A stretch of DNA of 64,000 bases, taken from assembly GCF_004134905.2 (NCBI RefSeq), contig NZ_SDPQ02000002.1:558001-622000 (forward strand), given 5' to 3'. Positions 1 through 9,176 of the stretch are shown piece by piece. A program made the position numbers and the translations under genes. Every line of letters starts with the position of its first letter. Position 1 is the stretch's first letter. The stretch is from Aeromicrobium ginsengisoli. Lineage in GTDB: Bacteria; Actinomycetota; Actinomycetes; Propionibacteriales; Nocardioidaceae. The notes below the pieces were generated by a model. It had not been told where the DNA came from. It ran no database searches and saw only the letters and a list, made by a program, of their open reading frames with translations.

Positions 1-2
1 CG

Positions 3-1199
3 CTGGTCAACCAGTTCGAGTTCGGCCTCGACGCGCCGATCTGCCTGACGTGGGAGCTCACGTATGCCTGCAACCTGGCGTGCGCGCACTGCCTGTCGTC
101 GTCGGGCAAGCGTGACCCGCGCGAGCTGACGACCGAGCAGTGTGAGGCGGTCATCGACGAGCTGCAGCGCATGCAGGTCTTCTACGTCAACATCGGTGGT
201 GGTGAGCCGACGATCCGGCCGGACTTCTGGCACTTGCTGCAGTACGCGGTCGATCACAACGTCGGAGTGAAGTTCTCGACCAACGGGGTGCGCCTCAACC
301 CCGAGCGAGCGGCGTTCCTGGCGTCGACGGACTACGTCGACGTGCAGATCTCGCTGGACGGCGCCACCGCGGAGGTCAACGACTACGTGCGCGGCCCGGG
401 GTCGTACGACACCGCGATCACGGCGCTGCAGAACCTGCAGGCCGCCGGGTTCAAGGACGCCAAGATCTCGGTCGTGGTGACCCGGCAGAACGTGACGCAG
501 CTGGATGAGTTCAAGGCGCTTGCTGATCAGTATGGTGCGACGCTGCGGCTGACCCGCCTGCGTCCGTCGGGTCGCGGCGCGGACGTGTGGGACGAGCTGC
601 ACCCGTTGCCGGAGCAGCAGCGTGTCCTCTACGACTGGCTGATGGCCAACGGTGACAACGTGCTGACCGGCGACTCGTTCTTCCACCTCGCCGCGTTCGG
701 TGAGTCCCTGCCGGGGCTCAACCTGTGCGGCGCCGGGCGCGTGGTGTGTTTGATCGATCCCATCGGTGACGTGTATGCCTGCCCGTTCGCGATCCACGAC
801 AACTTCCTGGCCGGCAACCTGCTGGCCGATGGTGGGTTCAAGCAGGTGTGGCAGACGTCCGAGCTGTTCCAAGAGCTGCGGTCGCCGCAGACGTCGGGCG
901 CCTGCACGTCGTGCCAGTTCTTCGACTCGTGCCGCGGTGGCTGCATGGCGGCCAAGTTCTTCACCGGTCTGCCGCTGGACGGACCTGATCCGGAGTGCGT
1001 GCAGGGCTACGGAGAGAGCGCGCTGGCCGGCGATCGTACGATCCCGGCGGCCAGCCAGGACCACTCGCGTACGACGCCCGGCCGCAACCAGCCGGTCATG
1101 CTTTCCCTCACCCGGCGCCCTGAGTTCGACGCGGGGGCCATCGAGGCTCCGCCGGTGTCCGCATGCGCCGAGAACCCCCTTGCCGGCTTCCGGCTCTGA
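3..1199 (+). CDS. mftC: Mycofactocin radical SAM maturase MftC (5' partial)
   Basis: The radical SAM/SPASM enzyme MftC acts on the C-terminal Val-Tyr of the precursor peptide MftA, decarboxylating and then crosslinking it, with MftB as peptide chaperone (family knowledge). The reading frame is already open at base 3 and starts upstream of the window. The SAM cluster motif CNLACAHC is encoded at 69-92, and the 'GGGEP' motif follows. Near the C-terminus are the SPASM cysteines, in NLCGAGRVVC, CPF and CTSCQFFDSCRGGC. It is followed by mftD after 14 nt. Only the first residues are missing; mftA and mftB should lie just upstream. Confidence 0.95.
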   Translation: MVNQFEFGLDAPICLTWELTYACNLACAHCLSSSGKRDPRELTTEQCEAVIDELQRMQVFYVNIGGGEPTIRPDFWHLLQYAVDHNVGVKFSTNGVRLNPERAAFLASTDYVDVQISLDGATAEVNDYVRGPGSYDTAITALQNLQAAGFKDAKISVVVTRQNVTQLDEFKALADQYGATLRLTRLRPSGRGADVWDELHPLPEQQRVLYDWLMANGDNVLTGDSFFHLAAFGESLPGLNLCGAGRVVCLIDPIGDVYACPFAIHDNFLAGNLLADGGFKQVWQTSELFQELRSPQTSGACTSCQFFDSCRGGCMAAKFFTGLPLDGPDPECVQGYGESALAGDRTIPAASQDHSRTTPGRNQPVMLSLTRRPEFDAGAIEAPPVSACAENPLAGFRL

Positions 1200-1213
1200 A
1201 TCGAGAGAGGACC

Positions 1214-2410
1214 ATGTCGAAGAATCCCTGGGCCAAGAACCCGTGGTTCGAGTCCGTCGCCGTCGCGCAGCAGCGGGCAAAGAAGCGGCTGCCGTCATCG
1301 GTGTACGGCGCGTTGGTCGCCGGTTCCGAGCGCGGCCAGTCGATGGCCGACAACGAGGCGGCGTTCATGGAGCTGGGCTTTGCCCCGCACGTCGCCGGGC
1401 ACCAGGCCAAGCGCGACCTGGCCACCACGGTCATGGGCCAGGACATCTCCTTGCCCGTCATCATGTCGCCCACGGGTGTGCAGGCGGTCCACCCCGACGG
1501 CGAGGTCGCCGTCGCCCGCGCTGCGGCAGCTCGTGGCACGGTCATCGGGCTCAGCAACTTCGCCAGCCGGTCGGTCGAGGAGGTCGTTGCGGCCAACCCG
1601 GCGACGTTCTTCCAGATGTACTGGACCGGCGACCGCGACGTCATGATCCAACGGATGGACCGGGCCCGCGCGGCCGGCGCCGTCGGCCTCATCGCGACTC
1701 TGGACTGGTCGTTCTCGATGGGCCGCGACTGGGGCAGCCCCGAGATCCCGGAGAAGGTCGACTTCAAAACCGCGCTGAAGTTCGCGCCCCAGGTGCTGCG
1801 CAAGCCCCGCTGGCTCAAGTCGTTCGCCGGCAACCTGCCGGACCTGACTGCGCCCAACCTCGCCCCGCCCGGCGAGGCCAAGGGGCCGACGTTCTTCGGC
1901 GCCTACTACGAGTGGATGACCACGACCCCGCCCTCGTGGGAGGACGTGAAGTGGATGCGCCAGGAGTGGGGCGGCCCGTTCATGCTCAAGGGCGTGTGCC
2001 GGGTCGATGACGCCTTGCGCGCCGTTGATGCGGGCGTCACCGCGATCTCGGTGTCCAACCACGGCGGCAACAACCTCGACGGCACACCCGCGCCGATACG
2101 CGTCCTGCCGGCGATCGCCGATGCGGTCGGCGACGACATCGAGGTGCTGCTCGACGGCGGCATCCGCCGGGGCAGCGACGTCGTCAAGGCCGTCGCGCTG
2201 GGCGCGCGAGCCGTGATGATCGGTCGGGCGTACCTGTGGGGGCTCGCCGCCAATGGCCAGCCGGGCGTCGAGAACGTCCTCGACGTGCTGCGCAGCGGCA
2301 TCGACTCCGCCCTGCTGGGACTCGGCGTCTCCTCGATCCACGAGCTGACCCCCGAGCACCTCGTCATCGCCGACGGATTCGCCCGTACGTTGGGCCGCCC
2401 GGTCTCATGA
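1214..2410 (+). CDS. mftD: Mycofactocin FMN-dependent dehydrogenase MftD
   Basis: MftD belongs to the FMN-dependent alpha-hydroxyacid dehydrogenase family. It oxidatively deaminates the MftE product AHDP to give premycofactocin, the redox-active core (family knowledge). The 398-residue product shows the FMN/phosphate-binding stretches SNHGGNNLDG and DGGIRRGSD in its C-terminal half, followed by RAYLWGLAANG. I chose the ATG at 1214 because GAGAGG lies just upstream; the frame stays open further upstream but overlaps mftC. The stop overlaps the mftE start (ATGA), which suggests translational coupling. Confidence 0.93.
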   Translation: MSKNPWAKNPWFESVAVAQQRAKKRLPSSVYGALVAGSERGQSMADNEAAFMELGFAPHVAGHQAKRDLATTVMGQDISLPVIMSPTGVQAVHPDGEVAVARAAAARGTVIGLSNFASRSVEEVVAANPATFFQMYWTGDRDVMIQRMDRARAAGAVGLIATLDWSFSMGRDWGSPEIPEKVDFKTALKFAPQVLRKPRWLKSFAGNLPDLTAPNLAPPGEAKGPTFFGAYYEWMTTTPPSWEDVKWMRQEWGGPFMLKGVCRVDDALRAVDAGVTAISVSNHGGNNLDGTPAPIRVLPAIADAVGDDIEVLLDGGIRRGSDVVKAVALGARAVMIGRAYLWGLAANGQPGVENVLDVLRSGIDSALLGLGVSSIHELTPEHLVIADGFARTLGRPVS

Positions 2411-3123
2411 AGCTCGCCGACCTGACCTGGCCCGAGGTGGATGGACGTCCACTCGTGCTGGTGCCGGTCGGCTCGATCGAGCAGCACGGCCCGCACCTGC
2501 CGCTCGACACCGACACCACGATCGCGGTCGCCGTGGCCGAGGCGATCGCCAGTGAGCTGGGTGGAGACGTGGTGGTGGCACCGCCGCTCAGCTACGGCTC
2601 GAGTGGTGAGCACCAGGCGTTCGCCGGGACGAGCTCGATCGGCACCGAGGTGCTGCGGCTCACGGTCATCGAGCTCGTACGCTCCATGAGCACGTGGGGC
2701 GGCCGCATCGTCTTCGTCAACGCTCACGGCGGCAACGTCGCGGCGCTCTCGAAGGCTGTCTTCCAGATGATCGCCGAGCAACACCCGGCCGGCTGGGTGC
2801 CCTGCGCCACCGAGTCCGTAGACCTGCACGCCGGCATCACCGAGACGTCGCTGATGCTGCACCTGCGACCCGAGTCCGTACGCCTCGAACGTGCCGAGGC
2901 GGGGGAGACCCGGCCGCTTTCCGACATCATGCCGCTGCTCATGGCCGGGGGAGTCGGTGCGGTCTCGCCCAACGGTGTGCTCGGCGATCCCACCGGAGCC
3001 TCGGCCGAGATCGGGAAGCGGGTGCTGGCCGAGATGACGGCCGACGCGGTGGAGCGCATACGTCACGGTGCTCCGGATGCCCGCGGCATGCTCGCCCGAT
3101 CCTCGATCGGCGCGCGCGCATGA
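2407..3123 (+). CDS. mftE: Mycofactocin peptidase MftE (creatininase family)
   Basis: MftE is a metal-dependent creatininase-fold peptidase that releases the modified Val-Tyr unit (AHDP) from MftC-processed MftA (family knowledge). The 238-residue product has the metal-binding motif GSIEQHGPHLPLDTD near residues 22-36, the NAHGGN motif mid-protein and HAGITETS further on. The ATG at 2407 overlaps the mftD stop by four bases, and the stop overlaps the next start in the same way. Confidence 0.93.
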   Translation: MKLADLTWPEVDGRPLVLVPVGSIEQHGPHLPLDTDTTIAVAVAEAIASELGGDVVVAPPLSYGSSGEHQAFAGTSSIGTEVLRLTVIELVRSMSTWGGRIVFVNAHGGNVAALSKAVFQMIAEQHPAGWVPCATESVDLHAGITETSLMLHLRPESVRLERAEAGETRPLSDIMPLLMAGGVGAVSPNGVLGDPTGASAEIGKRVLAEMTADAVERIRHGAPDARGMLARSSIGARA

Positions 3124-3911
3124 CCCGCGTCGCCTTGGTCACCGGAGCCGCGCGCGGCATCGGCGCCGAGACCGTCCGGGTCCTGTGCCGTGATGGCTAT
3201 GCCGTCGTCGCGGTCGACTCCTGCGCCGGCGACGACGTGCCCGACGGTGTCGCGTACGCGCTCGCCACCCGCGCCGAGCTCGATGCAGTGGCCGCGGAGT
3301 TCCCCGACCACGTGCTCGCCCGGGTCGCCGACGTACGAGACCGGGAGGCGCTGGCCGCGGCCGCTGCCGACGGCGTCGACGCGTTCGGGCGACTCGATGC
3401 CGTGGTCGCCGCTGCGGCGGTCATCGCCGGCGGGCTGCCACTCTGGGAGAGTCCCGACTCGCACCTCGACAACCAGTGGGACGTCGACGTCAAAGGAGTG
3501 TGGAACACCGCCGCCGCGACAATCCCGCACCTCCTCAATGGGCCCGATCCCTCCGGCGGCCGATTCGTCGCGATCGCCTCAGCCGCCGGCAGCCATGGCC
3601 TGTTCCACCTCGCCGCCTACAACACCGCCAAGCACGCCGTCATCGGACTCGTCAAGGGCCTCGCCGCTGACCTCGTCGGTACGGGGGTGACCGCCTGCGC
3701 GGTCTCGCCGGGCTCCACACGTACACGCATGCTCGACGCCACCGCCGCGATCTACGACCTGGCCGACGTGGAGGAGTTCGCCTCGTCGCAGCTGATCCGT
3801 CGCCTGCTGGAGCCGGCCGAGGTCGCCGCCACGATAGCCCTCTGCTGCTCCCTCGAGGGAGCAGCACTCAACGGCTCCGTCGTCTCGGCCGACGGTGGCT
3901 TCGGCCGATGA
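3120..3911 (+). CDS. Mycofactocin-cluster short-chain dehydrogenase
   Basis: An SDR of 263 residues inside the mycofactocin operon. Members of this clade are thought to keep NAD(H) bound and to pass electrons to mycofactocin instead of exchanging the cofactor (family knowledge). The N-terminal Rossmann motif TGAARGIG is at residues 8-15, the catalytic YNTAK is mid-protein, and the end is SADGGFGR. ATGA overlaps on both sides (mftE upstream, mftF downstream) place it firmly in the operon. The substrate cannot be read from the sequence. Confidence 0.88.
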   Translation: MTRVALVTGAARGIGAETVRVLCRDGYAVVAVDSCAGDDVPDGVAYALATRAELDAVAAEFPDHVLARVADVRDREALAAAAADGVDAFGRLDAVVAAAAVIAGGLPLWESPDSHLDNQWDVDVKGVWNTAAATIPHLLNGPDPSGGRFVAIASAAGSHGLFHLAAYNTAKHAVIGLVKGLAADLVGTGVTACAVSPGSTRTRMLDATAAIYDLADVEEFASSQLIRRLLEPAEVAATIALCCSLEGAALNGSVVSADGGFGR

Positions 3912-5305
3912 CCCTGCCCGAAGGCTTCGCCGTCCGGCTGGCGCCGCGCGTGCGAGTGCGCGATGGCGGTCGTACGTTGATCGGCGGTGCCCCCATCCGG
4001 GTCAACCACCTCAGCGCACGTGCCCGGGATCTCCTGCGCGATGGATCGCTCGTCGTCAGCGATGCGACCTCCGGCCGGCTGGCGGAGCAGCTCATCGGCT
4101 CCGGCATGACCGAACCCGTCACCGCGTTGCTCGACCCGATCGACCTCGACAAGGTCACCTGCGTCATCCCAGTCCGTGATCGACCCGCCGAGCTGGACCG
4201 GTTGCTTGTGGGCCTGGACAAGGCGATGCGGGTGGTCGTGGTCGACGACGCCTCGATCGACCCTGAGCGCATGGCCAAAGTGGCCGGACGTCACGGCGCT
4301 GACTTCCTACCTCTGCACCGCAACGTCGGCCCGGCCGGCGCCCGCAACGCCGGACTGCGCGAGGTCCGCACGCCGTACGTCGCATTCGTCGACTCCGACG
4401 TCGTCATCGAACCTGCCGCCGTGGCCCGCCTGCTCAAGCACCTGCACGACCCGCAGGTCGCCCTGGTCGCACCGCGAATCCTGGCGCTCGACCACGACGG
4501 CTCCTGGATCGGTCGCTACGAATCCGCCCGCTCGTCGCTCGACCTCGGCCGCCACTCGGCACTCGTACGCCCGCAGTCGACCATCGCGTGGGTGCCGTCG
4601 GCCGTCGTCGTGGCACGCGTCGACGCGCTCGGCGAGGGCTTCGACGCGTCGATGGCAGTAGGCGAGGACGTCGACCTCGTGTGGCGGCTCGACGCCGAGG
4701 GCTGGCGGATCCGGTACGACGCCGACGTCGTCGCCAGACACGACCACCGCACCTCGCTGCGCCGCTGGCTGCACCGCAAGGCCTTCTACGGCTCCGGAGC
4801 GGCGGCGCTGGCTGACCGGCACGGCTCCAAGGTCGCCCCCGCAGTGCTCACGCCTATCGGCGCTGCGACAGCCGTCGCGGCGCTCGCGCAGCGACGTTGG
4901 TCGTTGCCGGCCATGGGGCTGCTCTCGGGTGTCATGACGTGGCGGTTGTCGAGGTCCCTGCGTGGCAGCGATCATCCGGTGCGCACGGCCGGCGAGCTGG
5001 CCGTGCTCGGCATCTCGTCGAACCTCGCGCAGCTCATGCACCTCCTGCTCCGACACTGGTGGCCGGCCGCAGCAGTCGGCGCGATGTTCTCGCCTCGGCT
5101 GCGGCGCGCGCTCGTCATCGCCGCCGTGGCCGACACAGTGATCGAACGGCGCCGGCTCGAGCCCGATCTCGACCCTGTCCGCTTCGCGATGGCGTTGCGC
5201 CTGGATGATGCGGCGTACGGCGCCGGTCTCTGGGCCGGCACAGGACGCAGAAGGAGGATCCGAGCGTTGCTTCCAGACCTTCGGATCGGCGTTCGCTCAC
5301 CTTGA
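3908..5305 (+). CDS. mftF: Mycofactocin glycosyltransferase MftF
   Basis: MftF is a GT2-family glycosyltransferase that adds the beta-1,4-glucose chain to (pre)mycofactocin (family knowledge). The 465-residue product has an N-terminal extension of about 80 residues and then a GT-A domain: VIPVRDRPAELDRLL from residue 87, VVVVDDAS, NVGPAGARNAG and the metal-binding VDSD at 161-164. Hydrophobic C-terminal segments fit membrane association. It is the last gene of the operon; no mftG-type GMC gene follows. Confidence 0.93.
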   Translation: MTLPEGFAVRLAPRVRVRDGGRTLIGGAPIRVNHLSARARDLLRDGSLVVSDATSGRLAEQLIGSGMTEPVTALLDPIDLDKVTCVIPVRDRPAELDRLLVGLDKAMRVVVVDDASIDPERMAKVAGRHGADFLPLHRNVGPAGARNAGLREVRTPYVAFVDSDVVIEPAAVARLLKHLHDPQVALVAPRILALDHDGSWIGRYESARSSLDLGRHSALVRPQSTIAWVPSAVVVARVDALGEGFDASMAVGEDVDLVWRLDAEGWRIRYDADVVARHDHRTSLRRWLHRKAFYGSGAAALADRHGSKVAPAVLTPIGAATAVAALAQRRWSLPAMGLLSGVMTWRLSRSLRGSDHPVRTAGELAVLGISSNLAQLMHLLLRHWWPAAAVGAMFSPRLRRALVIAAVADTVIERRRLEPDLDPVRFAMALRLDDAAYGAGLWAGTGRRRRIRALLPDLRIGVRSP

Positions 5306-5389
5306 CATCGTCATCGATCAGTTCGTCGTCATCCCGTTGACGTCGCTCGTGGGAGAAGGTCGCTGGACTGCTTCGCTACAGTCGCCGTC

Positions 5390-5731
5390 ATGGCGAATGA
5401 CTGGCGCAGCGAGACCGTCGACTCGATCCGGGGCTTCATCAACGAGGCGGCGCCCGACGTCGTCGAGGAAGCCAAGTGGCGCAAGGCCTCCAACCCTGAC
5501 GGCGTGCCGACGTTCTCGCGATCGGGCCTGATCTGCACCGTCGAGACCTACAAGGACAAGGTCAAGGTGACATTCGCCAAGGGCGCGTCCTTGGAGGACC
5601 CTGCAGGGCTCTTCAACGCGAGTCTCGACGCCGGCACCCGGCGGGCGATCGACATCCACGAGTCCGATGACCTGGACGGCGACGCGTTCGTCGAGCTCGT
5701 ACGCACCGCCGTGGCGCTCAACGAAGGCTGA
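5390..5731 (+). CDS. DUF1801-family protein
   Basis: A 113-residue protein of the DUF1801/YdhG-like family (iron-chaperone-like fold, function unsettled). Typical features are the early helix DSIRGFINEAAPDVVEEAKWRKASNPDGVPTF, split here by FSRSGLICTVETYKDKVKVTFAKGA, and the C-terminal IDIHESDDLDGDAFVELVRTAV. No convincing Shine-Dalgarno sequence precedes the ATG. It ends three bases before the convergent VOC gene. Confidence 0.75.
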   Translation: MANDWRSETVDSIRGFINEAAPDVVEEAKWRKASNPDGVPTFSRSGLICTVETYKDKVKVTFAKGASLEDPAGLFNASLDAGTRRAIDIHESDDLDGDAFVELVRTAVALNEG

Positions 5732-5734
5732 ACG

Positions 5735-6118
5735 TCAGTCCACGGGCGGCTCCCACAGCTCGACCGGGTTGCCCTCGGGATCGTGGATCCGCGCGAAGCG
5801 CCCGGTCTCCGGCGAGTCCCACTCAGCCTTGACGGTCACCGCGATCCCGCCGGCCCTCAGGTCGTCGAGCAATCTGTCGAGGTCGCTGACCCGCAGGTTG
5901 AGCATGATCTGCCTGTCGGTCGACCAGTAGTCGGTGTCCGCGTCGAAGTGGGCGAAGGCGAGGGGTCCGCCTTGGACCTTCCACGTCCATTCCTCCGGGT
6001 CGCCGGCGTCTGGTGCGGCCAACCCGGGGCCGACGCCGAGGTGGTCGCGATACCAAGCAGTGAGCCTCTCGGGATCCTGCGCGCGAAAGAAGATCCCGCC
6101 GATTCCCAGTACGGGCAT
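5735..6118 (-). CDS. VOC (glyoxalase-like) family protein
   Basis: A 127-residue single vicinal-oxygen-chelate domain. It opens with VLGIGGIFFRAQDPERLTAWY and ends with the family signature FARIHDPEGNPVELWEPP. I chose the ATG at 6118 because GAAAGGA lies about six bases upstream; the open frame upstream has no family similarity. The substrate is unknown. It is probably co-transcribed with the upstream deazaflavin-dependent gene, 13 bp away. Confidence 0.8.
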   Translation of the reverse strand: MPVLGIGGIFFRAQDPERLTAWYRDHLGVGPGLAAPDAGDPEEWTWKVQGGPLAFAHFDADTDYWSTDRQIMLNLRVSDLDRLLDDLRAGGIAVTVKAEWDSPETGRFARIHDPEGNPVELWEPPVD

Positions 6119-6131
6119 GGTGTTCCTTTCG

Positions 6132-6635
6132 TCAGTCCGTCGGGCGCGGCTCGAGCACGACGACGGGGATCTCGCGGTCGGTCCACGAGTCGTACTTCGC
6201 GAAGTCGGCATAGAGGTCGAGCAGGCGGGGCCACAGCTCGGCTCGCTCCTCCGGCGTCGCGACGCGGGCGCGCACCGGGCGTGCCTTGCGTCTCGGCAGC
6301 GTGACCCGGGTGTCCGGGTGCGCGAGCAGGTTGGCATACCACTGCGGGTTCTTGGGCAGCCCACCCTGCGACGCGACGATGACGAGGTCGGGACCGTTCT
6401 CGAGGAAGAGCAGTGGCGCGGTGAAGTGCTTGCCGGACTTCCGGCCGACGTGGTCGAGCAGCAGGATCGGTACGGGCTTGCGGAATCCCGAGCCGACTCG
6501 CCACTTCGACCCCAGCCAGCCGTTCGTCAGCTTGAACGTCAGCACCTGGGCCTTGGAGCCGTACTTGATCAGCTTGGCCGTCGCGGGGGAGTCTAGGCCG
6601 TCGGGGCGCTCGTCCGGCATCGAGAAGCGGCCCAT
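6132..6635 (-). CDS. Deazaflavin (F420)-dependent nitroreductase-family protein
   Basis: A 167-residue split-barrel protein of the Ddn-like deazaflavin-dependent oxidoreductase family, which uses reduced F420 to reduce unsaturated or nitro substrates (family knowledge). Recognisable blocks are LLLDHVGRKSGK, the hydrophobic strand LVIVASQGG and NPQWYANLLAHPDTRV. It begins one base after the preceding PPOX gene, so the two form an operon. The physiological substrate is not predictable. Confidence 0.85.
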   Translation of the reverse strand: MGRFSMPDERPDGLDSPATAKLIKYGSKAQVLTFKLTNGWLGSKWRVGSGFRKPVPILLLDHVGRKSGKHFTAPLLFLENGPDLVIVASQGGLPKNPQWYANLLAHPDTRVTLPRRKARPVRARVATPEERAELWPRLLDLYADFAKYDSWTDREIPVVVLEPRPTD

Positions 6636-6636
6636 C

Positions 6637-7140
6637 TCAGTGGTCCGTCGCCGGCGCTGTGGTGCCGCCGAGCGGTATGGGGTCGAGGCCGAGCTTGCGG
6701 TGGTCCCACGAACGAGTGCGCTCGACGTCGAAGCGCACCGCGACCCGCTTGTGGAGCATGAGCTCGACGAGCGGCTTCATCTCCTCGGTGTAGGGCCCGC
6801 TGTAGCGCTCCCACACGTCGACGCCGACCGCCCAGAGCGCCTCGGGATCGTCGACGATCGTGCAGCGCCCTTCGAGCGAGACGCCGCGGAGGCTGTCGTA
6901 CGTGAGGCCGTCCTCGACGAGCACCGTCGCCCGAGGATCGCGCCCGATGTTGACGGCTTTCTGCGCCTTGGCCTTGGTCTCGAACCAGATCACCCCGTCG
7001 ATGACCGCGAACCACATCGCCACGGCGTGGGGATGGCCGGTACGCCCGAGGGTGACGAGGGTCGCGGTGCGCCGTGACGGGATGAAGTCGGCGATCTCGT
7101 CGGCTGTCATCTCGACCTGGGAGCGCTGGTTGATGCCCAT
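6637..7140 (-). CDS. PPOX-class, probably F420-dependent, oxidoreductase
   Basis: A 167-residue pyridoxamine 5'-phosphate oxidase-like split barrel. Signature segments are TATLVTLGRTGHPHAVAMWF, IWFETKAKAQKAVNIGRDPRATVL and SLEGRCTIVDDP. In actinobacteria such proteins commonly bind F420 (family knowledge). It heads a probable three-gene operon with the Ddn-like and VOC genes. The ATG at 7140 opens the frame. Confidence 0.82.
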   Translation of the reverse strand: MGINQRSQVEMTADEIADFIPSRRTATLVTLGRTGHPHAVAMWFAVIDGVIWFETKAKAQKAVNIGRDPRATVLVEDGLTYDSLRGVSLEGRCTIVDDPEALWAVGVDVWERYSGPYTEEMKPLVELMLHKRVAVRFDVERTRSWDHRKLGLDPIPLGGTTAPATDH

Positions 7141-7241
7141 GGGACTCCGTTCCTTCGGACCTGGCAGCCGGTCAGACGCCGTGCCTGACCGGCATCATGC
7201 CACGAGCCCGGCAGGTCACGACCGTGAAGTAGCCTCCAGCC

Positions 7242-7583
7242 ATGAGCCGCATCTTCACGGTCAGCTTCGCGTCGGTCTACCCGCTCTACGTGGCCAAGGT
7301 CGAGAAGAAGGGGCGTACGCAGGCCGAGCTCGACCAGGTGATCGCGTGGCTGACGGGATTCGACGCGGCCCAGCTGGCAGACCATCTCGAGGCCGGCACG
7401 TCGTTCGAGGACTTCTTCGACGACGCCCGGCTCAACCCGGATGCCTCGCTGATCACCGGCGTCGTCTGCGGGGTCCGTGTCGAGCAGATCGACGACCCGC
7501 TGATGCGGCAGATTCGCTGTCTCGACAAGCTCGTGGACGAGCTGGCCAAGGGCAAGTCGATGGACAAGATCCTGCGCGCCTGA
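7242..7583 (+). CDS. DUF2200 domain-containing protein
   Basis: A 113-residue protein matching the DUF2200 pattern: it starts [24 protein letters not shown], split here before [15 protein letters not shown], and ends [15 protein letters not shown]. The length is normal for the family, whose function is unknown. No clear Shine-Dalgarno sequence precedes the ATG. It stands alone upstream of the Gfo/Idh/MocA gene. Confidence 0.82.
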   Translation: MSRIFTVSFASVYPLYVAKVEKKGRTQAELDQVIAWLTGFDAAQLADHLEAGTSFEDFFDDARLNPDASLITGVVCGVRVEQIDDPLMRQIRCLDKLVDELAKGKSMDKILRA

Positions 7584-7668
7584 CGTCGCGGGAGCGCTGG
7601 TGGGACCGACCGAATGGCTTGCTGCTTCACTGGTCCTGAATGACGTCGAGGCAAGGAGTGGTGATCGC

Positions 7669-8700
7669 ATGGACCCCGTCAAGATCGGACTGGTTGGCTA
7701 CGGATTCGGCGGGCGCTACTTCCACGCCCCACTGATCGCCTCAGCCCCGGGCTGCGAGTTCGTCGGCGTCGTCACGGCCTCGGCCGAGCGCCGTGCCCTC
7801 GTGGCCGAGGATCATCCGGGACTCGCCGTGTTCGACTCGCTCGAGGACCTCGCCGCGTCCGGCGCCGAGGCGGTCAGCATCTCGACGCCCGCCGGTACGC
7901 ACTCCGTGCTCACGGACGAGGCGATCGCGCTGGGCCTGTCCGTGGTGTGCGACAAGCCCTTCGCGCTGGACCCCGCGGCCGCCCGCCGCTCGGTCGAGCT
8001 TGCCGCGGCACGCGGAGTCACGCTGAGCCCCTATCAGAACCGCCGGTGGGACTCCGACTTCCTGACCGTACGAGCGCTGGTCGACGACGGGACGCTCGGC
8101 GACGTGCGCAGGTTCGAGTCGAGGTTCGAGCGCTACGCCCCGGAGAACGGACCGGGCGCATCGGGCGGTGGCACGCTGCTCGACTTCGGCGCGCACCTCG
8201 TCGACCAGGCTCTCGTCCTGCTCGGCCCGGTGGAGTCGGTGTACGCCGAGTCGCGGGCTCGCGACAACGGCCTCGACGACGACGTCTTCGTCGCGCTGCG
8301 CCACGCCAACGGTGCCGTCTCGCACCTGTGGGGCAGCTGGACGCAGTACGCCTCCGGGCCGCGCCTGCGGGTCACCGGCTCGTCGGCGTCCGTCGTCATC
8401 ACGACGAGCGACTCGCAGGAGGCGGATCTCGTCGCCGGTGCGAGTCCTGCGACGAGCGATGCCTGGGGCGCCGAGGCGGCCTCGGACCTCGACCGGGTCT
8501 TCACGGCCGACGGCTCCACGCAGATCACGCTCGAGCGTGGCGCGTGGGACACCTACTACCCGACGTTCGCCAAGGCCGTACGCGGTGAGAGCCCGCCGCC
8601 GGTGGCGGCTGCCGACGCGGTGGCGACAGCAGACGTGCTTGAGGCGGCGCGCCTCAGCGCCCAGAGCCACACGGTCGTACGTCCGGGAGTCACGTCGTGA
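7669..8700 (+). CDS. Gfo/Idh/MocA-family oxidoreductase
   Basis: A 343-residue NAD(P)-dependent sugar or inositol dehydrogenase-like protein. The N-terminal Rossmann motif is GLVGYGFGG, followed by the family's VCDKPFALD motif (the EKP-like lysine) and the C-terminal domain with GGTLLDFGAHLVDQALVLLG. The frame opens at 7600, but AAGGAG at 7653-7658 supports the ATG at 7669 (MDPVKIGLVG). The stop overlaps the next GTG start (GTGA), so the two genes are coupled. The substrate is unknown. Confidence 0.87.
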   Translation: MDPVKIGLVGYGFGGRYFHAPLIASAPGCEFVGVVTASAERRALVAEDHPGLAVFDSLEDLAASGAEAVSISTPAGTHSVLTDEAIALGLSVVCDKPFALDPAAARRSVELAAARGVTLSPYQNRRWDSDFLTVRALVDDGTLGDVRRFESRFERYAPENGPGASGGGTLLDFGAHLVDQALVLLGPVESVYAESRARDNGLDDDVFVALRHANGAVSHLWGSWTQYASGPRLRVTGSSASVVITTSDSQEADLVAGASPATSDAWGAEAASDLDRVFTADGSTQITLERGAWDTYYPTFAKAVRGESPPPVAAADAVATADVLEAARLSAQSHTVVRPGVTS

Positions 8701-9176
8701 CCGGCCGCGAGCTGCTCGACGAGCTGGAGGCGCAGGAGTCGCGCCTGGTCTTCGACCGGTTCGACGAGCAGATCGCCTGGCAGCTCGGCGTCGCCCTCCG
8801 CGAAGCCGGCCTCGCTGCCGGGCTGCCGATCACGATCTCGATCCGGCGCAACGGCCAGGAGCTCTTCCACGCCGCCCTGCCCGGCGCCTCGGCCGACAAC
8901 GACGGCTGGCTCGCTCGCAAGAGCGCCGTCGTCGACCGCTACGGCCGCTCGTCGCTGCGCGTCGGCGAGGAGTTCCGGGTCAACGGCGGGTCGTTCGACA
9001 CGGACTCGCGGCTCGACACCCGGGTCTACGCAGCGCACGGGGGCGCGTTCCCGGTCCTCGTGCGCGGCACCGGGTGTGTCGGCACCATCGCGGTCTCCGG
9101 GCTGCCGCAGCTCGAGGACCATCGGCTCGTCGTCGAGACCATCGAAGCCGTGCTGGGCGACCTCAGGCCGGCGTGA
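8697..9176 (+). CDS. UPF0303 / heme-degrading-domain (GlcG/HbpS-like) protein
   Basis: A 159-residue protein of the UPF0303 branch of the GlcG/HbpS superfamily. It has LASE-like residues at the start (ELLDELEAQESRLVF), ITISIRRNGQELFHAALPG, NDGWLARKSAVVDRYGRSS and GCVGTIAVSGLPQLEDH. The GTG start overlaps the upstream dehydrogenase stop. The 3' end overlaps the convergent TetR gene by 14 bp. The biochemical role of this branch is not established. Confidence 0.82.
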   Translation: MTGRELLDELEAQESRLVFDRFDEQIAWQLGVALREAGLAAGLPITISIRRNGQELFHAALPGASADNDGWLARKSAVVDRYGRSSLRVGEEFRVNGGSFDTDSRLDTRVYAAHGGAFPVLVRGTGCVGTIAVSGLPQLEDHRLVVETIEAVLGDLRPA

